From assembly GCA_964565705.1 (NCBI GenBank), contig CAZMGD010000003.1, positions 1-64,000 of the forward strand: a stretch of 64,000 nucleotides of DNA. Reading direction: 5' to 3'. Numbering within the stretch: position 1 is the first letter of the stretch; the number at the start of each line of letters is the position of its first letter. Made by a program: the position numbers and the translations under genes. The notes under the pieces are model-generated. The model saw only the letters and a list, made by a program, of their open reading frames with translations. It searched no databases and was not told where the DNA came from. The stretch comes from CAZMGD01 sp964565705. GTDB taxonomy: Bacteria; Actinomycetota; Acidimicrobiia; Acidimicrobiales; Ilumatobacteraceae. Below are positions 7,599-16,354 of this stretch, piece by piece.

Positions 7599-8858
7599 TC
7601 AGCCGAACGCGCCGGCGTCGCGGAGGGCGGCGATGCGCTCGGCGTCGTAGCCCAGCGCGGAGGCCAGCACGTCCTCGCTGTGCTGGCCGACCGTGGGCGC
7701 CGTGGTCGGCACCGGAAGATCCTCGCCGTGCACGTGGAGCGGGAACAGCAGCTGGTCGGCGCCGCCGATCTGCTCCTTCGGGATCCAGGTGAAGCGGTCC
7801 TGGAACTGCGGATCGTTCACGACGGTCTTCACGGTGTTGACCGGCGCGATCGTCGTGTTGTGCTCGCCGGCGAAGGTCAGCCACTCCTGCGAGGTCTTCG
7901 TCTTGAAGATGTCGCGAAGGATCGCCTGCAGCTCGAGGTTGCCGCGGGCGTGGTCCGCGTACTTCGCCCCTGGGTACTGCTCGTAGAGGTCGTCGCGGCC
8001 GAGGCCGTGGCAGAAGTTCTTCCAGAACGCGTTCTCCGACGCCATGAACAGCACGTACCCGTCGGCGGATTCATACACCTGGTAGCGCACGCTCTCCTTC
8101 ATCCCGCCGACGCCGGGATCGCGGCGCACGTAGTCATCGCTCGGGTTCCCGGTCACGAACTCCTCGGACTGCTCGTGGGCGTGGAAGCCCTCGATGCGGT
8201 ACCAGTCGAAGTAGGCCGCGGCGTCGCTCTGGGCGATCTCCATGCACGCTGGCTCGCCGGTCGTTCGGGCCCGGAACAGCGCGGCGATCACCGACATCGC
8301 GCCGAACGCCGGGCCGGCGTTGATGCCGATGTTGGCGACGTCCTGCAAGCGCTCGAAGCCGAGGTCGTCGGTGGCGATCACCGACTGTCCGGCCCACGTG
8401 TCGTAGGCGATGCCGTGGCTCGGCAGGTTGCGGTACGGACCGGTCGCCCCGTAGCCGGAGATCGTGCACATGACGATGCGCGGGTTCAGCTCCTTCAACC
8501 GCTCGAAGCCGAGGCCGAGCTTGTCGAGGAAGCCCGGGCGCATCGCCTCGATCACGACGTCGCTGACCTTGACCAGCTCCTCGAACGCCTGCTTGGCCTC
8601 GGCCTTCTTGAGGTCGAGCACCAGCGACTTCTTGCCGCGGTTGACGTGGAGGTGCAGCAGCGACACGCCGGGGGTGTCGTCGTTGCGACCTCCGTCGTGG
8701 ATGATCGGCCAGGTCATCTGGCGCACGTAGTCGCCAGCGGGGGCCTCGACCTTGATGACCTCGGCACCGAAGTCGACGAGGTGGCTGCCGAGCGCGGCCG
8801 GCCCGAGCAGCGAGCACTCGAGCACTCGGACGCCAGCGAGAAATCCGTTACCAGACAA
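7599..8858 (-). CDS. CaiB/BaiF-type (class III) CoA-transferase
   Basis: 419 residues of the family III CoA-transferases, which move CoA between carboxylic acids through an aspartyl-anhydride mechanism. Seen: FLAGVRVLECSLLGPAALGS, DFGAEVIKVEAPAGDYVR, NRGKKSLVLDLKK, RPGFLDKLGLGFERLKELNP and ISGYGATGPYR, all family landmarks. TTG 8858 is chosen as start since it lies directly before the conserved FLAGVRVLE; it overlaps the end of the aldehyde dehydrogenase gene by 11 bp, giving an ALDH to CoA-transferase operon. An operator palindrome lies ahead of that operon. Likely role: activation of a carboxylic acid for beta-oxidation; the acid is unknown. Confidence 0.87.
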   Translation of the reverse strand: MSGNGFLAGVRVLECSLLGPAALGSHLVDFGAEVIKVEAPAGDYVRQMTWPIIHDGGRNDDTPGVSLLHLHVNRGKKSLVLDLKKAEAKQAFEELVKVSDVVIEAMRPGFLDKLGLGFERLKELNPRIVMCTISGYGATGPYRNLPSHGIAYDTWAGQSVIATDDLGFERLQDVANIGINAGPAFGAMSVIAALFRARTTGEPACMEIAQSDAAAYFDWYRIEGFHAHEQSEEFVTGNPSDDYVRRDPGVGGMKESVRYQVYESADGYVLFMASENAFWKNFCHGLGRDDLYEQYPGAKYADHARGNLELQAILRDIFKTKTSQEWLTFAGEHNTTIAPVNTVKTVVNDPQFQDRFTWIPKEQIGGADQLLFPLHVHGEDLPVPTTAPTVGQHSEDVLASALGYDAERIAALRDAGAFG

Positions 8859-10302
8859 TGGACTGCATCTCCGTGTATGCGTAGAGGCCGAAGTCCCCGC
8901 CGTCGCGACCGACGCCGCTGAGCTTGAACCCACCGAAGGCCGATTCGTGGTTGCGCTGCGCGGTGTTGATCCCGACCTGGCCGGTGCGCAGCTGACGGGC
9001 CGTACGGTAGGCGCGCTCGACGTCCTGGGAGAAGACGTAGTCGTAGAGCCCGTAGTCGGTGCCGTTGGCGAGAGCGATCGCCTCGTCGTCGTCGTCGAAG
9101 GGCATCGCCACCACGACGGGCCCGAAGATCTCCTCCTGGACCGGTGTCATCCCCGGCTTGGCGCCGGTGAGCAGCGTCGGTCCCACGTAGTACCCGGTGT
9201 CGAGCCCGGCGGGACGGCGGCCGTCCACCACGAGGTCCGCACCCTCGTCCACTCCGACCTGGATGTAGGCCTCGATCCGGTCGCGCTGCGTACTGGAGAT
9301 GACCGGACCGACCACCGTGTCGAGGGATGTGGGGTCGCCGACGCGCAGGGTGCCGGCAGCGGCCTGGAGCGCGCTGACCAGCTCGTCGTAGCGGCTGCGG
9401 TGCACGATCGCCCGGGTCGGGGCGGTGCAGATCTGCCCGCTGTGGAACGCCCAGACGCTGACCAGCGCGGAGATCGCCTTGGCCAGGTCGGCGTCGTCGT
9501 GGACGATCGCCGCGCCCTTGCCACCGAGCTCGAGCAGCAGGCGCTTCATCGTGTTGCCGCCGGCGGTGAAGATCCGCTGGCCGACGGTGGTGGAGCCGGT
9601 GAAGCTGACGCAGTCGACGTCCCGGGTCGTCGTCAGCGCGGCGGCAGGTTCGGGCGCGGACGAGGTGACGACGTTGATCACGCCGGGTGGGAAGCCGACC
9701 TCGTCCATCAGCTCGACGAGCTCGAGGACCGCGAGCGGATCCTGTGGCGCGGGCTTGATGACGACGGTGCAGCCGACGGCGAGCGCTGGGGCGATCTTTC
9801 CGGCGACGTTGACGATCGGGAAGTTGTACGGGGAGATGGCGGCGACGACCCCGACGGGCTGGCGGGCGACGATGCCGCCGATCAGGCCCCCGGGCGCGAG
9901 TGGCGTCGTCGGCATCGGCGACGGTGGCAGCGGGATGTCGATCGAGCGGCCCGCTGCGGCGGCGTAGCGCTGGAAGCGCTCGATGGCGACCGGCACCTGC
10001 ATCTTCGAGCCGACCTGGGCGGTCGCTCCGGTCTCGGCGATGATCAACGGCACGAGGTCGGCTTGGCGGACGGCGAGGCGCTCGGCGACGACGCCGAGCA
10101 GGCGGGCCCGCTCGGTCGCGGGCATGCGCGACCACGTGGGGAGCGCGTCGTGGGCGGCGCGCGCGGCGTCGAGCGCCTGCTGCACGGAGCCCTCCGGGGC
10201 CTCCCCGATCACCTGCTCCGTCGCCGGGTTGACGACCGGGTAGGTGCCGCCGGCACCGTCCACCCACTCCCCACCGATCAGCAGCCTGTACCGCTTGGTC
10301 AC
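8848..10302 (-). CDS. NAD(P)-dependent aldehyde dehydrogenase
   Basis: 484 residues of the ALDH superfamily, oxidising an aldehyde to its acid. Landmarks in order: ISPYNFPIVNVAGKIAPAL, CVSFTGSTTVGQRI, catalytic glutamate in LLLELGGKGA, catalytic cysteine in HSGQICTAPTR, EEIFGPVVV, and FGGFKLSGVGRDGG. GTG 10302 is preferred to GTG 10311 because GAGGTGG sits five bases upstream and itself covers the first GTG. It heads the operon with the CoA-transferase; together they could convert an aldehyde to an acid and then to its CoA ester. Its promoter faces the amidohydrolase across the operator at 10362-10378. Confidence 0.92.
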   Translation of the reverse strand: MTKRYRLLIGGEWVDGAGGTYPVVNPATEQVIGEAPEGSVQQALDAARAAHDALPTWSRMPATERARLLGVVAERLAVRQADLVPLIIAETGATAQVGSKMQVPVAIERFQRYAAAAGRSIDIPLPPSPMPTTPLAPGGLIGGIVARQPVGVVAAISPYNFPIVNVAGKIAPALAVGCTVVIKPAPQDPLAVLELVELMDEVGFPPGVINVVTSSAPEPAAALTTTRDVDCVSFTGSTTVGQRIFTAGGNTMKRLLLELGGKGAAIVHDDADLAKAISALVSVWAFHSGQICTAPTRAIVHRSRYDELVSALQAAAGTLRVGDPTSLDTVVGPVISSTQRDRIEAYIQVGVDEGADLVVDGRRPAGLDTGYYVGPTLLTGAKPGMTPVQEEIFGPVVVAMPFDDDDEAIALANGTDYGLYDYVFSQDVERAYRTARQLRTGQVGINTAQRNHESAFGGFKLSGVGRDGGDFGLYAYTEMQSIVW

Positions 10303-10356
10303 TGCAACCACCTCGTTGGACGCTGCGCTCCCGTGGTCGGGGACGCAGTCCGAGGC

Positions 10357-10380
10357 TACAATCTGACGGTCCGTCAGATT
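10357..10380. promoter_or_regulatory. Divergent promoter with TetR-type operator, site 1
   Basis: The 17-mer TCTGACGGTCCGTCAGA (10362-10378) is a perfect palindrome about a central T and extends to AATCTGAC...GTCAGATT. It lies between the ALDH operon (minus) and the amidohydrolase (plus). A good -10, TACAAT at 10357-10362, points to the amidohydrolase and overlaps the operator, so binding there should block transcription. The same 17-mer recurs at six more promoters in the window. Confidence 0.75.
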
Positions 10381-10421
10381 TCATTCGGTGGGCGGGTTTC
10401 ACACGGCCAGGGGGTCTCGAA

Positions 10422-12155
10422 GTGCTCGACGAAGTGATCAAGGGTGGCACCGTCATCGACGGCACGGGCGCCGCCGGCCGCGTCGCCGACATCGGCATCA
10501 AACACGGCCGGATCGTCGCCATCGGTGAGATCGACGAGCCGGCCGAGCGGGTGTTCGACGCCACCGGGATGCTCGTCACCCCCGGCATCGTCGACCCGCA
10601 CACGCACTACGACGCCCAGTTGCTGTGGGACCCGACGGCGAGCCCGTCGAGCGTGCACGGCGTCACGACCGTGATCGGGGGCAACTGCGGGTTCACGCTC
10701 GCCCCGCTGCTGCCCGGCGACGCCGACTACCTCCGCCGGATGATGGCCCGGGTCGAGGGCATGCCGCTGGCCGCGCTGGAGAACGGCACCGACTGGTCCT
10801 GGGAGACCTACGCCGAATACCTCGATCGTCTCGACGGCAAGATCGCCGTCAACGCCGGGTTCATGGTCGGCCACTGCGCCATCCGCCGCTACGTGATGGG
10901 TGCCGACGCGATCGGCAACGAGGCCACCGACGAGCAGATCGCCACCATGCGGGCCGAGATGGGCAAGGCGTTCGAGGCGGGCGCGATCGGATTCTCGTTC
11001 ACGACGTCCACCTCCCACAGCGACGGCGACGGCGAGCCGGTGGCGTCGCGCTGGGCGACGTTCGACGAGCTGTACGCGCTGAGTGAGGAGACCGGCCGGT
11101 ACGAGGGCACGACGCTGGAAGGGATCGTGCCCGGCTGCCTCGACCGCTTCGCCGACGAGGAGATCGAGCTGCTGGCGAAGATGTCGGCACTCGCCAACCG
11201 TCCGATGAACTGGAACGTGCTCACGGTGGACAGCCGCGAGCCCGACCGGGTGGCGCGGCAGCTGCAGGCGTCCGAGCGGGCGGCCGAGGTCGGTGGCCGG
11301 GTCGTGCCCCTGACGATGCCGGTGCAGGTACCGATGAACATGAGCTTCCTCAACTTCTGCGGCATCTGGCAGCTGCCGGGCTGGGCGGCGATCCTCGGCA
11401 AGCCGGTCGCCGAGCGGATGGAGCTGCTGCGCGACCCGGCGGTGCGCAAGGAGATGCTCGAGGCCAGCCAGTCGAAGGAGGCCGGGATCTTCCGCCGCCT
11501 CGCCGACTGGGCCGACTACGTGATCGGCGACACCTACTCCGATGCCAACGAGGGTCTGAAGAACCGCAAGGTCAGCGAGATCGCCGCCGAGCGCGGGCAG
11601 GAGCCGTTCGACGCGCTGCTCGAGATCGTGCTCGCCGATGAGCTGCGCACGGTGCTGTGGCCGATCCCGGGCGACGGCGATGCGGCGAGCTGGCAGATGC
11701 GCGCCGACCTCTGGGCAGATGACCGGGCGATGATCGGAGGCAGCGACGCCGGGGCTCACCTCGACCGCATGTGCGGCGCGCCCTACCCGACGCGCTGGTT
11801 GGCCGACTGTCTCCGCGGCCGCAAGCTGTTCCCGGTCGAGCACGCGATCAAGAAGATGACGTCCGAGCCGGCTGAGTTGTTCGGCCTGCGCGACCGCGGC
11901 GTGTTGCGCGAGGGCGCGTTCGCCGACATCGCGATCTTCGACCCGGAGACGGTTGGCGCCGAGACGGCGACGCTGGTCGCCGACCTGCCCGGCAACTCGT
12001 CGCGCCTGACCGCTGGATCGTTCGGGGTCCGGCGAGTGCTGGTCAACGGCGAGGTCATCGTCGTCGACAGCCAGGCCACCGGCGCCACCCCCGGCACCCT
12101 CCTGCGCAGCGGGGCGGACACGTACACCGTCCGTGCTGACGAGCGGAACCAGTAG
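10422..12155 (+). CDS. Metal-dependent amidohydrolase (N-acyl-D-amino-acid deacylase-like)
   Basis: 577 residues of the composite-domain amidohydrolases that hydrolyse amide-type bonds. Visible: DEVIKGGTVIDGTGAAGRVA, the metal-binding HxH in IVDPHTHYDAQLLWDP, GGNCGFTLAPL, late metal-site region GGSDAGAHLDRM, and the C-terminal AFADIAIFDPETVG with a beta-sandwich closing LVNGEVIV. GTG 10422 follows AGGGGGT. It faces the ALDH/CoA-transferase operon over operator site 1 and is probably co-regulated. Many members annotated as D-aminoacylases have unknown substrates; in this CoA-catabolism setting an amide or lactam substrate is possible but unproven. Confidence 0.85.
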   Translation: MLDEVIKGGTVIDGTGAAGRVADIGIKHGRIVAIGEIDEPAERVFDATGMLVTPGIVDPHTHYDAQLLWDPTASPSSVHGVTTVIGGNCGFTLAPLLPGDADYLRRMMARVEGMPLAALENGTDWSWETYAEYLDRLDGKIAVNAGFMVGHCAIRRYVMGADAIGNEATDEQIATMRAEMGKAFEAGAIGFSFTTSTSHSDGDGEPVASRWATFDELYALSEETGRYEGTTLEGIVPGCLDRFADEEIELLAKMSALANRPMNWNVLTVDSREPDRVARQLQASERAAEVGGRVVPLTMPVQVPMNMSFLNFCGIWQLPGWAAILGKPVAERMELLRDPAVRKEMLEASQSKEAGIFRRLADWADYVIGDTYSDANEGLKNRKVSEIAAERGQEPFDALLEIVLADELRTVLWPIPGDGDAASWQMRADLWADDRAMIGGSDAGAHLDRMCGAPYPTRWLADCLRGRKLFPVEHAIKKMTSEPAELFGLRDRGVLREGAFADIAIFDPETVGAETATLVADLPGNSSRLTAGSFGVRRVLVNGEVIVVDSQATGATPGTLLRSGADTYTVRADERNQ

Positions 12156-12286
12156 CACCCGTTCGGAGCCGGCCCGAGGGTGCCGCCCGCGCGGCCGCAC
12201 CGGCCACGCCCGGTGTGGATGCCGATTTCGGTGCTGAGCCGGGGCAATGCCAGGTCGGGTGAACTCTGCGACAGGGCGCTGGCACG

Positions 12287-14365
12287 ATGGCTGCCATGAT
12301 CTCGACCGCTTCGCCCCGACCGATCGCCGCGGCTGAGGCGTACGCGGCGCTGCACGACGTGCTGGCGGCGATGGCGGGCCCGTCGGCCACCGCCCGTGAG
12401 GGGCAGGCCGAAGCCGTCGCTGGGCTGGTGGCAGACCGTGGGCGGGTGCTCGTGGTGCAGGCGACGGGGTGGGGCAAGAGCGCCGTCTACTGGGCCGCGA
12501 CTCGGGCCAACCGGGCCGCCGGGTACGGCCCGACGGTCGTCGTGTCGCCGCTGCTGGCCCTGATGCGCGACCAGATCGACGCTGCTGGACGAGCCGGTGT
12601 CCGGGCGGCCTCGATCAACTCCTCGAACGTCGACGAGTGGGATGGCGTCTACGAACGACTCCGCGATGACGGGCTCGACGTGCTGTTGATCTCGCCCGAG
12701 CGGCTGGCATCACCGTCGTTCACCGCCCGGCTCGACGATCTCACGAACCGGGTCGGCCTGTTGGTCATCGACGAGGCCCACTGCATCTCCGACTGGGGGC
12801 ACGATTTCCGGCCTGACTACCAGCGGATCGCTGCGGTGCTGGTCGCCGCCGGCGACGTGCCGGTGCTGGCCACCACCGCGACCGCCAACGCCCGCGTCAC
12901 GGCCGACGTCGCCGCGCAGCTCGGTGAGGCGACGACGGTGATCCGGGGCGGGTTGGCACGATCGTCGCTGCGGCTCGACGTCGTGCCCGATCTCGACGCG
13001 ACGCAGCGCTGGGCGTGGGTGGCCGCCGCACTCGGACGGATGCCGGGGTCGGGCATCGTCTACGCGCTCACCGTCGCCGAGGCCGAGCGGCTGGCCGGCT
13101 TCTTGCAGCACGCCGGCATCGACGCCGTCGCCTACACCGGCCAGCTCGACGCCGAGGCTCGCGCTGCGATCGAGGCCCGATTGCAGGCCAACGCTGTGAA
13201 GGCCGTCGTGGCCACCTCGGCGCTCGGCATGGGCTACGACAAGGCCGACCTGGCGTTCTGCATCCACGTCGGCTCGCCGTCATCGCCGGTCGCGATGTAC
13301 CAGCAGGTCGGACGCGCCGGGCGGGCGATCGACGAGGCGGCCGCCGTGCTGCTGCCCGCCGAGACCGACGAGCGGCTCTGGGAGTACTTCGCCACGGCCG
13401 GCATCCCCGACCCGGAACTGGCCGAGCGGGTGCTCGATCACTTGGCCAGCGGCCCGGCCTCGGTCCAGGCCCTCGAGCAGTCGACCGGCTCCCGCCGCGG
13501 ACGGATCGAGGCGCTGCTGCGGGTGCTCGCCGTCGACGGCGCCGTCGTCCGCGGCAGCGGCGGCTGGACGGCAACCGGCGAGCGCTGGACGTTCGACCGC
13601 GCCAAGTACGCAGCGCTGCGCGCGGTGCGCGACACGGAGGCCGAGCTGATGCGGCAATACGCCCGCCGCGAGCGGTGCCTGATGTTGCTGTTGCAAGAAT
13701 CGCTCGACGATCCCGAGCCCGTGCCGTGCGGACGGTGCGGCGTGTGCGCTGGCCAGCCCGTGGTGCCCGTCCAGCTCGACGACGCTGCGATCGAGGCGGT
13801 CCGCGACTGGATGCGCGACCGGCCGACTCGCCTCGAACCGCGCAAGATGTGGCCGTCCGGGTTGAACGGACGCCGCGGGCGGATCGCTGGCTGCGAAGAG
13901 GGTCGGGCGATCGCGTTCGCCGACGATGCCGCTTGGCCGGAGGTCATCGCCGAGGTCGCAACCAACCGCTGCGGCGAGGCGAGCAAGTCGGCCGCGCTTC
14001 GGGTGCTCGGTGCATGGCGTCGCGAGTGGGCCGCACGACCATCGATCGTCGTCCCGCTTCCCGGCCCCGACGGCGGCACCTACGCGTCGCAGCTGGCGGC
14101 GGCGATCGGCGAGGCCGGGAGGTTGCCGGTGGCCGAGCCGCTGCGCTGGTCGGGTGGTGCGGTGACGACCGACGGCTCCTCGGCCGCCAGGGTGCGGGCG
14201 CTCACCGATCGGTTGACGATCGACGCCGACCTGGCCCCCGGCGGCACGGTCTTGCTCGTCGCCGGCCAGGGCCGCACCGGCTGGACCATCACCCTCGCCG
14301 CTGCCCTGCTGCGCGATCACGGCGCCGCGGCCGTCCTCCCCCTGGTCGCTCACCAGCACCCCTGA
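12287..14365 (+). CDS. recQ: RecQ-family ATP-dependent DNA helicase with PRTase-like tail
   Basis: 692 residues. Walker A is QATGWGKSAVY (GWGKS at 61-65), the DEAH box is LLVIDEAHCISDWGHD (162-165), then ATTATANARV, SALGMGYDKADLAFCIHVG and QQVGRAGRAID. A four-cysteine zinc knuckle follows (RERCLMLLLQE and VPCGRCGVC). There is no clear HRDC domain; instead about the last 200 residues end with PGGTVLLVAGQGRTGWTIT, which resembles a phosphoribosyltransferase loop lacking the two acidic residues. This helicase group acts in recombination and repair. ATG 12287 or 12296 may be the start. It converges on the DNA ligase gene with 22 bp between stops. Confidence 0.88.
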   Translation: MAAMISTASPRPIAAAEAYAALHDVLAAMAGPSATAREGQAEAVAGLVADRGRVLVVQATGWGKSAVYWAATRANRAAGYGPTVVVSPLLALMRDQIDAAGRAGVRAASINSSNVDEWDGVYERLRDDGLDVLLISPERLASPSFTARLDDLTNRVGLLVIDEAHCISDWGHDFRPDYQRIAAVLVAAGDVPVLATTATANARVTADVAAQLGEATTVIRGGLARSSLRLDVVPDLDATQRWAWVAAALGRMPGSGIVYALTVAEAERLAGFLQHAGIDAVAYTGQLDAEARAAIEARLQANAVKAVVATSALGMGYDKADLAFCIHVGSPSSPVAMYQQVGRAGRAIDEAAAVLLPAETDERLWEYFATAGIPDPELAERVLDHLASGPASVQALEQSTGSRRGRIEALLRVLAVDGAVVRGSGGWTATGERWTFDRAKYAALRAVRDTEAELMRQYARRERCLMLLLQESLDDPEPVPCGRCGVCAGQPVVPVQLDDAAIEAVRDWMRDRPTRLEPRKMWPSGLNGRRGRIAGCEEGRAIAFADDAAWPEVIAEVATNRCGEASKSAALRVLGAWRREWAARPSIVVPLPGPDGGTYASQLAAAIGEAGRLPVAEPLRWSGGAVTTDGSSAARVRALTDRLTIDADLAPGGTVLLVAGQGRTGWTITLAAALLRDHGAAAVLPLVAHQHP

Positions 14366-14387
14366 CCACCGGATCGGCTGGCGACGG

Positions 14388-15893
14388 TCAGGCGAGCATC
14401 GACTGGACCGATTCGATGGTGTCGGCGTCGACGGGCGACTTGTCCGGTCGGTAGCGCTTGACCCTGGCGAAGCGCAACGCCAGACCACCCGGGTAGCGGG
14501 TGCTGCGCTGCACGCCGTCGAGCGCGATCTCGACGACGAGCTCCGGGCGCACCCAGACGACGCCGCGCTCGTCGCGCAGGGCGAGTTGCCGGAGGTGCTC
14601 GGTCTGCCAGCGCAGCAGGTCGTCGGTCAGCCCTTTGAAGGTCTTGCCGACCATGACGAACCCACCGGCGGGATCGCGGGCACCGAGGTGGAGGTTCGAC
14701 AACCATCCGGTCCGCCGGCCGTGGCCCCACTCCGCGGCGAGCACGACGAGGTCGAGCGTCTTGACCGGCTTGACCTTGCGCCACGACGCGCCCCGCCGCC
14801 CGGCCTCGTAGATGGAGCCGAGGTCCTTCACCATCACGCCCTCGTGGCGACGGTCGAGTGCGTCGGCCGCGAACGCTGCTGCGGACCCGCGGTCCGTCGT
14901 GCGCGGCACGACCCAGCACGTGGCGATGAGGTCGAGCGCCGCCTGGCGGACGTCCAGCGGCCGGTCGATGAGGTCGACGCCGTCGGCGTGCAGCACGTCG
15001 AAGAAGAAGGCCTGCAACCCCGCGTCGTTCGGGGCGCCCTCCGTGCCGAAGTGGCTCATCGTGTCCTGGAACTTCCGCGGTGCGCCGTCCTCGGTCAGGC
15101 CGATCGCTTCACCATCGAGCACGAACGGTTCACCGGGAAACGTCCGCACGATGTCGACCACGCCTGGCAGGCGCTCTCCGATCTCGTTGCCGTTGCGGGT
15201 GAAGATCCGCACGTCGTCGCGGACCCGGTGCACCTCGATCCGGGCACCGTCGAGCTTCCACTCCACCGACACCCGACCGATCGCGCCGAGCGCCTCGTCG
15301 AGGCCGGCGGCCGGGGAGGCGAGCATCGGCTGGACGAAGACGCCCACGCGCAAGCCGATCGCGGCGACCGCCGCGCTGCCTTCCGCCCCGAGCGCAGCAA
15401 CGGCTGCCGTGGCGAGGTCGCCCGACAGCATGGCCGCCCGCCGTACGGCCGGTGCCGGCACCTCCGACGCCCTGGCGATCGCCTCGGCCATCACCCCGTC
15501 GAGCGCTCCCTGGCGCAGCTCACCACCAATGAGCGCGGCGAGCATCCCGGCCTCATCAGCGGTCGACGCCGCGAACAGCTGCTCGAGCAAACGGCGGCGA
15601 CGTTCCTGCGACGACGGCCCGGTCGTCGCCGCCAGCGCCGAGAACGCCTCATCGATGTCACCGACCGTCAGCGTGGGCTCGGTGGCCGCGGGCACGTGCC
15701 GGACGCCTGACAGCGACGCCCAGCCGACGCCGATCCGGCCCTGGCGGATCGTGCCGGTGAGGAAGCCGACCACCGGTGCGACCTCGTCGAGATCGGCGGC
15801 GCGCAGCGCAGCAGCGAGCGCGGCGATCTTCTCGGTGCGCTTCGACGTGGCCGCGACGGCGACGGAGGTGGCGGCGACCTCGGCGAACAACAC
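14388..15893 (-). CDS. ATP-dependent DNA ligase (mycobacterial LigB type)
   Basis: 501 residues, close to the usual length of LigB-type ligases. The adenylation motif is VEWKLDGARIEVHR with nucleophile Lys about 213; later motifs include FTRNGNEIGERLPG, FVLDGEAIGL, AFFFDVLHADG, RHEGVMVKDLGSIYEAG and SWRKVKPVKTLDLVV, ending in an OB-fold (VGKTFKGLTDDLL, YPGGLALRFARVKRYRPDK). An N-terminal helical DNA-binding region fills residues 1 to about 180. It seals nicks with ATP, in addition to the essential NAD ligase expected elsewhere. Converges on the RecQ gene, so a repair role is plausible but the pair are not co-transcribed. Confidence 0.94.
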   Translation of the reverse strand: MLFAEVAATSVAVAATSKRTEKIAALAAALRAADLDEVAPVVGFLTGTIRQGRIGVGWASLSGVRHVPAATEPTLTVGDIDEAFSALAATTGPSSQERRRRLLEQLFAASTADEAGMLAALIGGELRQGALDGVMAEAIARASEVPAPAVRRAAMLSGDLATAAVAALGAEGSAAVAAIGLRVGVFVQPMLASPAAGLDEALGAIGRVSVEWKLDGARIEVHRVRDDVRIFTRNGNEIGERLPGVVDIVRTFPGEPFVLDGEAIGLTEDGAPRKFQDTMSHFGTEGAPNDAGLQAFFFDVLHADGVDLIDRPLDVRQAALDLIATCWVVPRTTDRGSAAAFAADALDRRHEGVMVKDLGSIYEAGRRGASWRKVKPVKTLDLVVLAAEWGHGRRTGWLSNLHLGARDPAGGFVMVGKTFKGLTDDLLRWQTEHLRQLALRDERGVVWVRPELVVEIALDGVQRSTRYPGGLALRFARVKRYRPDKSPVDADTIESVQSMLA

Positions 15894-15991
15894 GCGTCCA
15901 TGATTGCCGTCCGAGCGTTGCGGGAACGACGGCGGGGTTCGGCGGGCGCTAGGTTCGCACGAGCCATCGAATGTGGAGAAGGAGCGTCCTC

Positions 15992-16354
15992 ATGGCAAGC
16001 GAGGGCTATCACGAGGACGGGCTGTCAGAGCCCGTCAAGGATCACCATCGGGCGATCGTGTCGATCATGGAGGAGTTCGAAGCGGTCGACTGGTACGACC
16101 AGCGCGTCGACGCCACGTCCGACAACGAGCTCGCCGAGATCCTCGCCCACAACCGCGACGAGGAGAAGGAGCACGCGGCGATGACGCTGGAGTGGCTCCG
16201 TCGGCGGGACACGAAGCTCGACGAGATGCTCCGTACCTACCTGTTCACCGAGGGGTCGATCCTCGAGGTCGAAGAGTCGGCTGAGGGGCCGCACCAACCG
16301 CCCGTGCCCGAGGGATCGCTCGGCATCGGCAGCCTGAAGGGAATCACGTCATGA
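15992..16354 (+). CDS. Encapsulated ferritin-like cargo protein (EncFtn)
   Basis: 120 residues. The region IMEEFEAVDWYDQRVDA and LAHNRDEEKEHAAMTLEWLR matches encapsulated ferritins; by comparison with the Rhodospirillum protein, iron ligands would be Glu28, Trp34/Tyr35 region, Glu58 and His61. The subunit is half a ferritin bundle and should pair to make the ferroxidase centre. The C-terminus (PEGSLGIGSLKGIT, about 106-119) is a cargo-loading peptide that docks inside the encapsulin shell. ATG 15992 follows GGAGAAGGAG. Its TGA overlaps the encapsulin ATG (ATGA), giving fixed co-expression. Role: iron oxidation and storage inside the shell. Confidence 0.94.
   Translation: MASEGYHEDGLSEPVKDHHRAIVSIMEEFEAVDWYDQRVDATSDNELAEILAHNRDEEKEHAAMTLEWLRRRDTKLDEMLRTYLFTEGSILEVEESAEGPHQPPVPEGSLGIGSLKGITS

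Noticed and set aside
15894..15991. Possible iron-box or Fur-type site ahead of the encapsulin operon
   Set aside because: No convincing palindrome of that type could be seen in the 98-bp gap.
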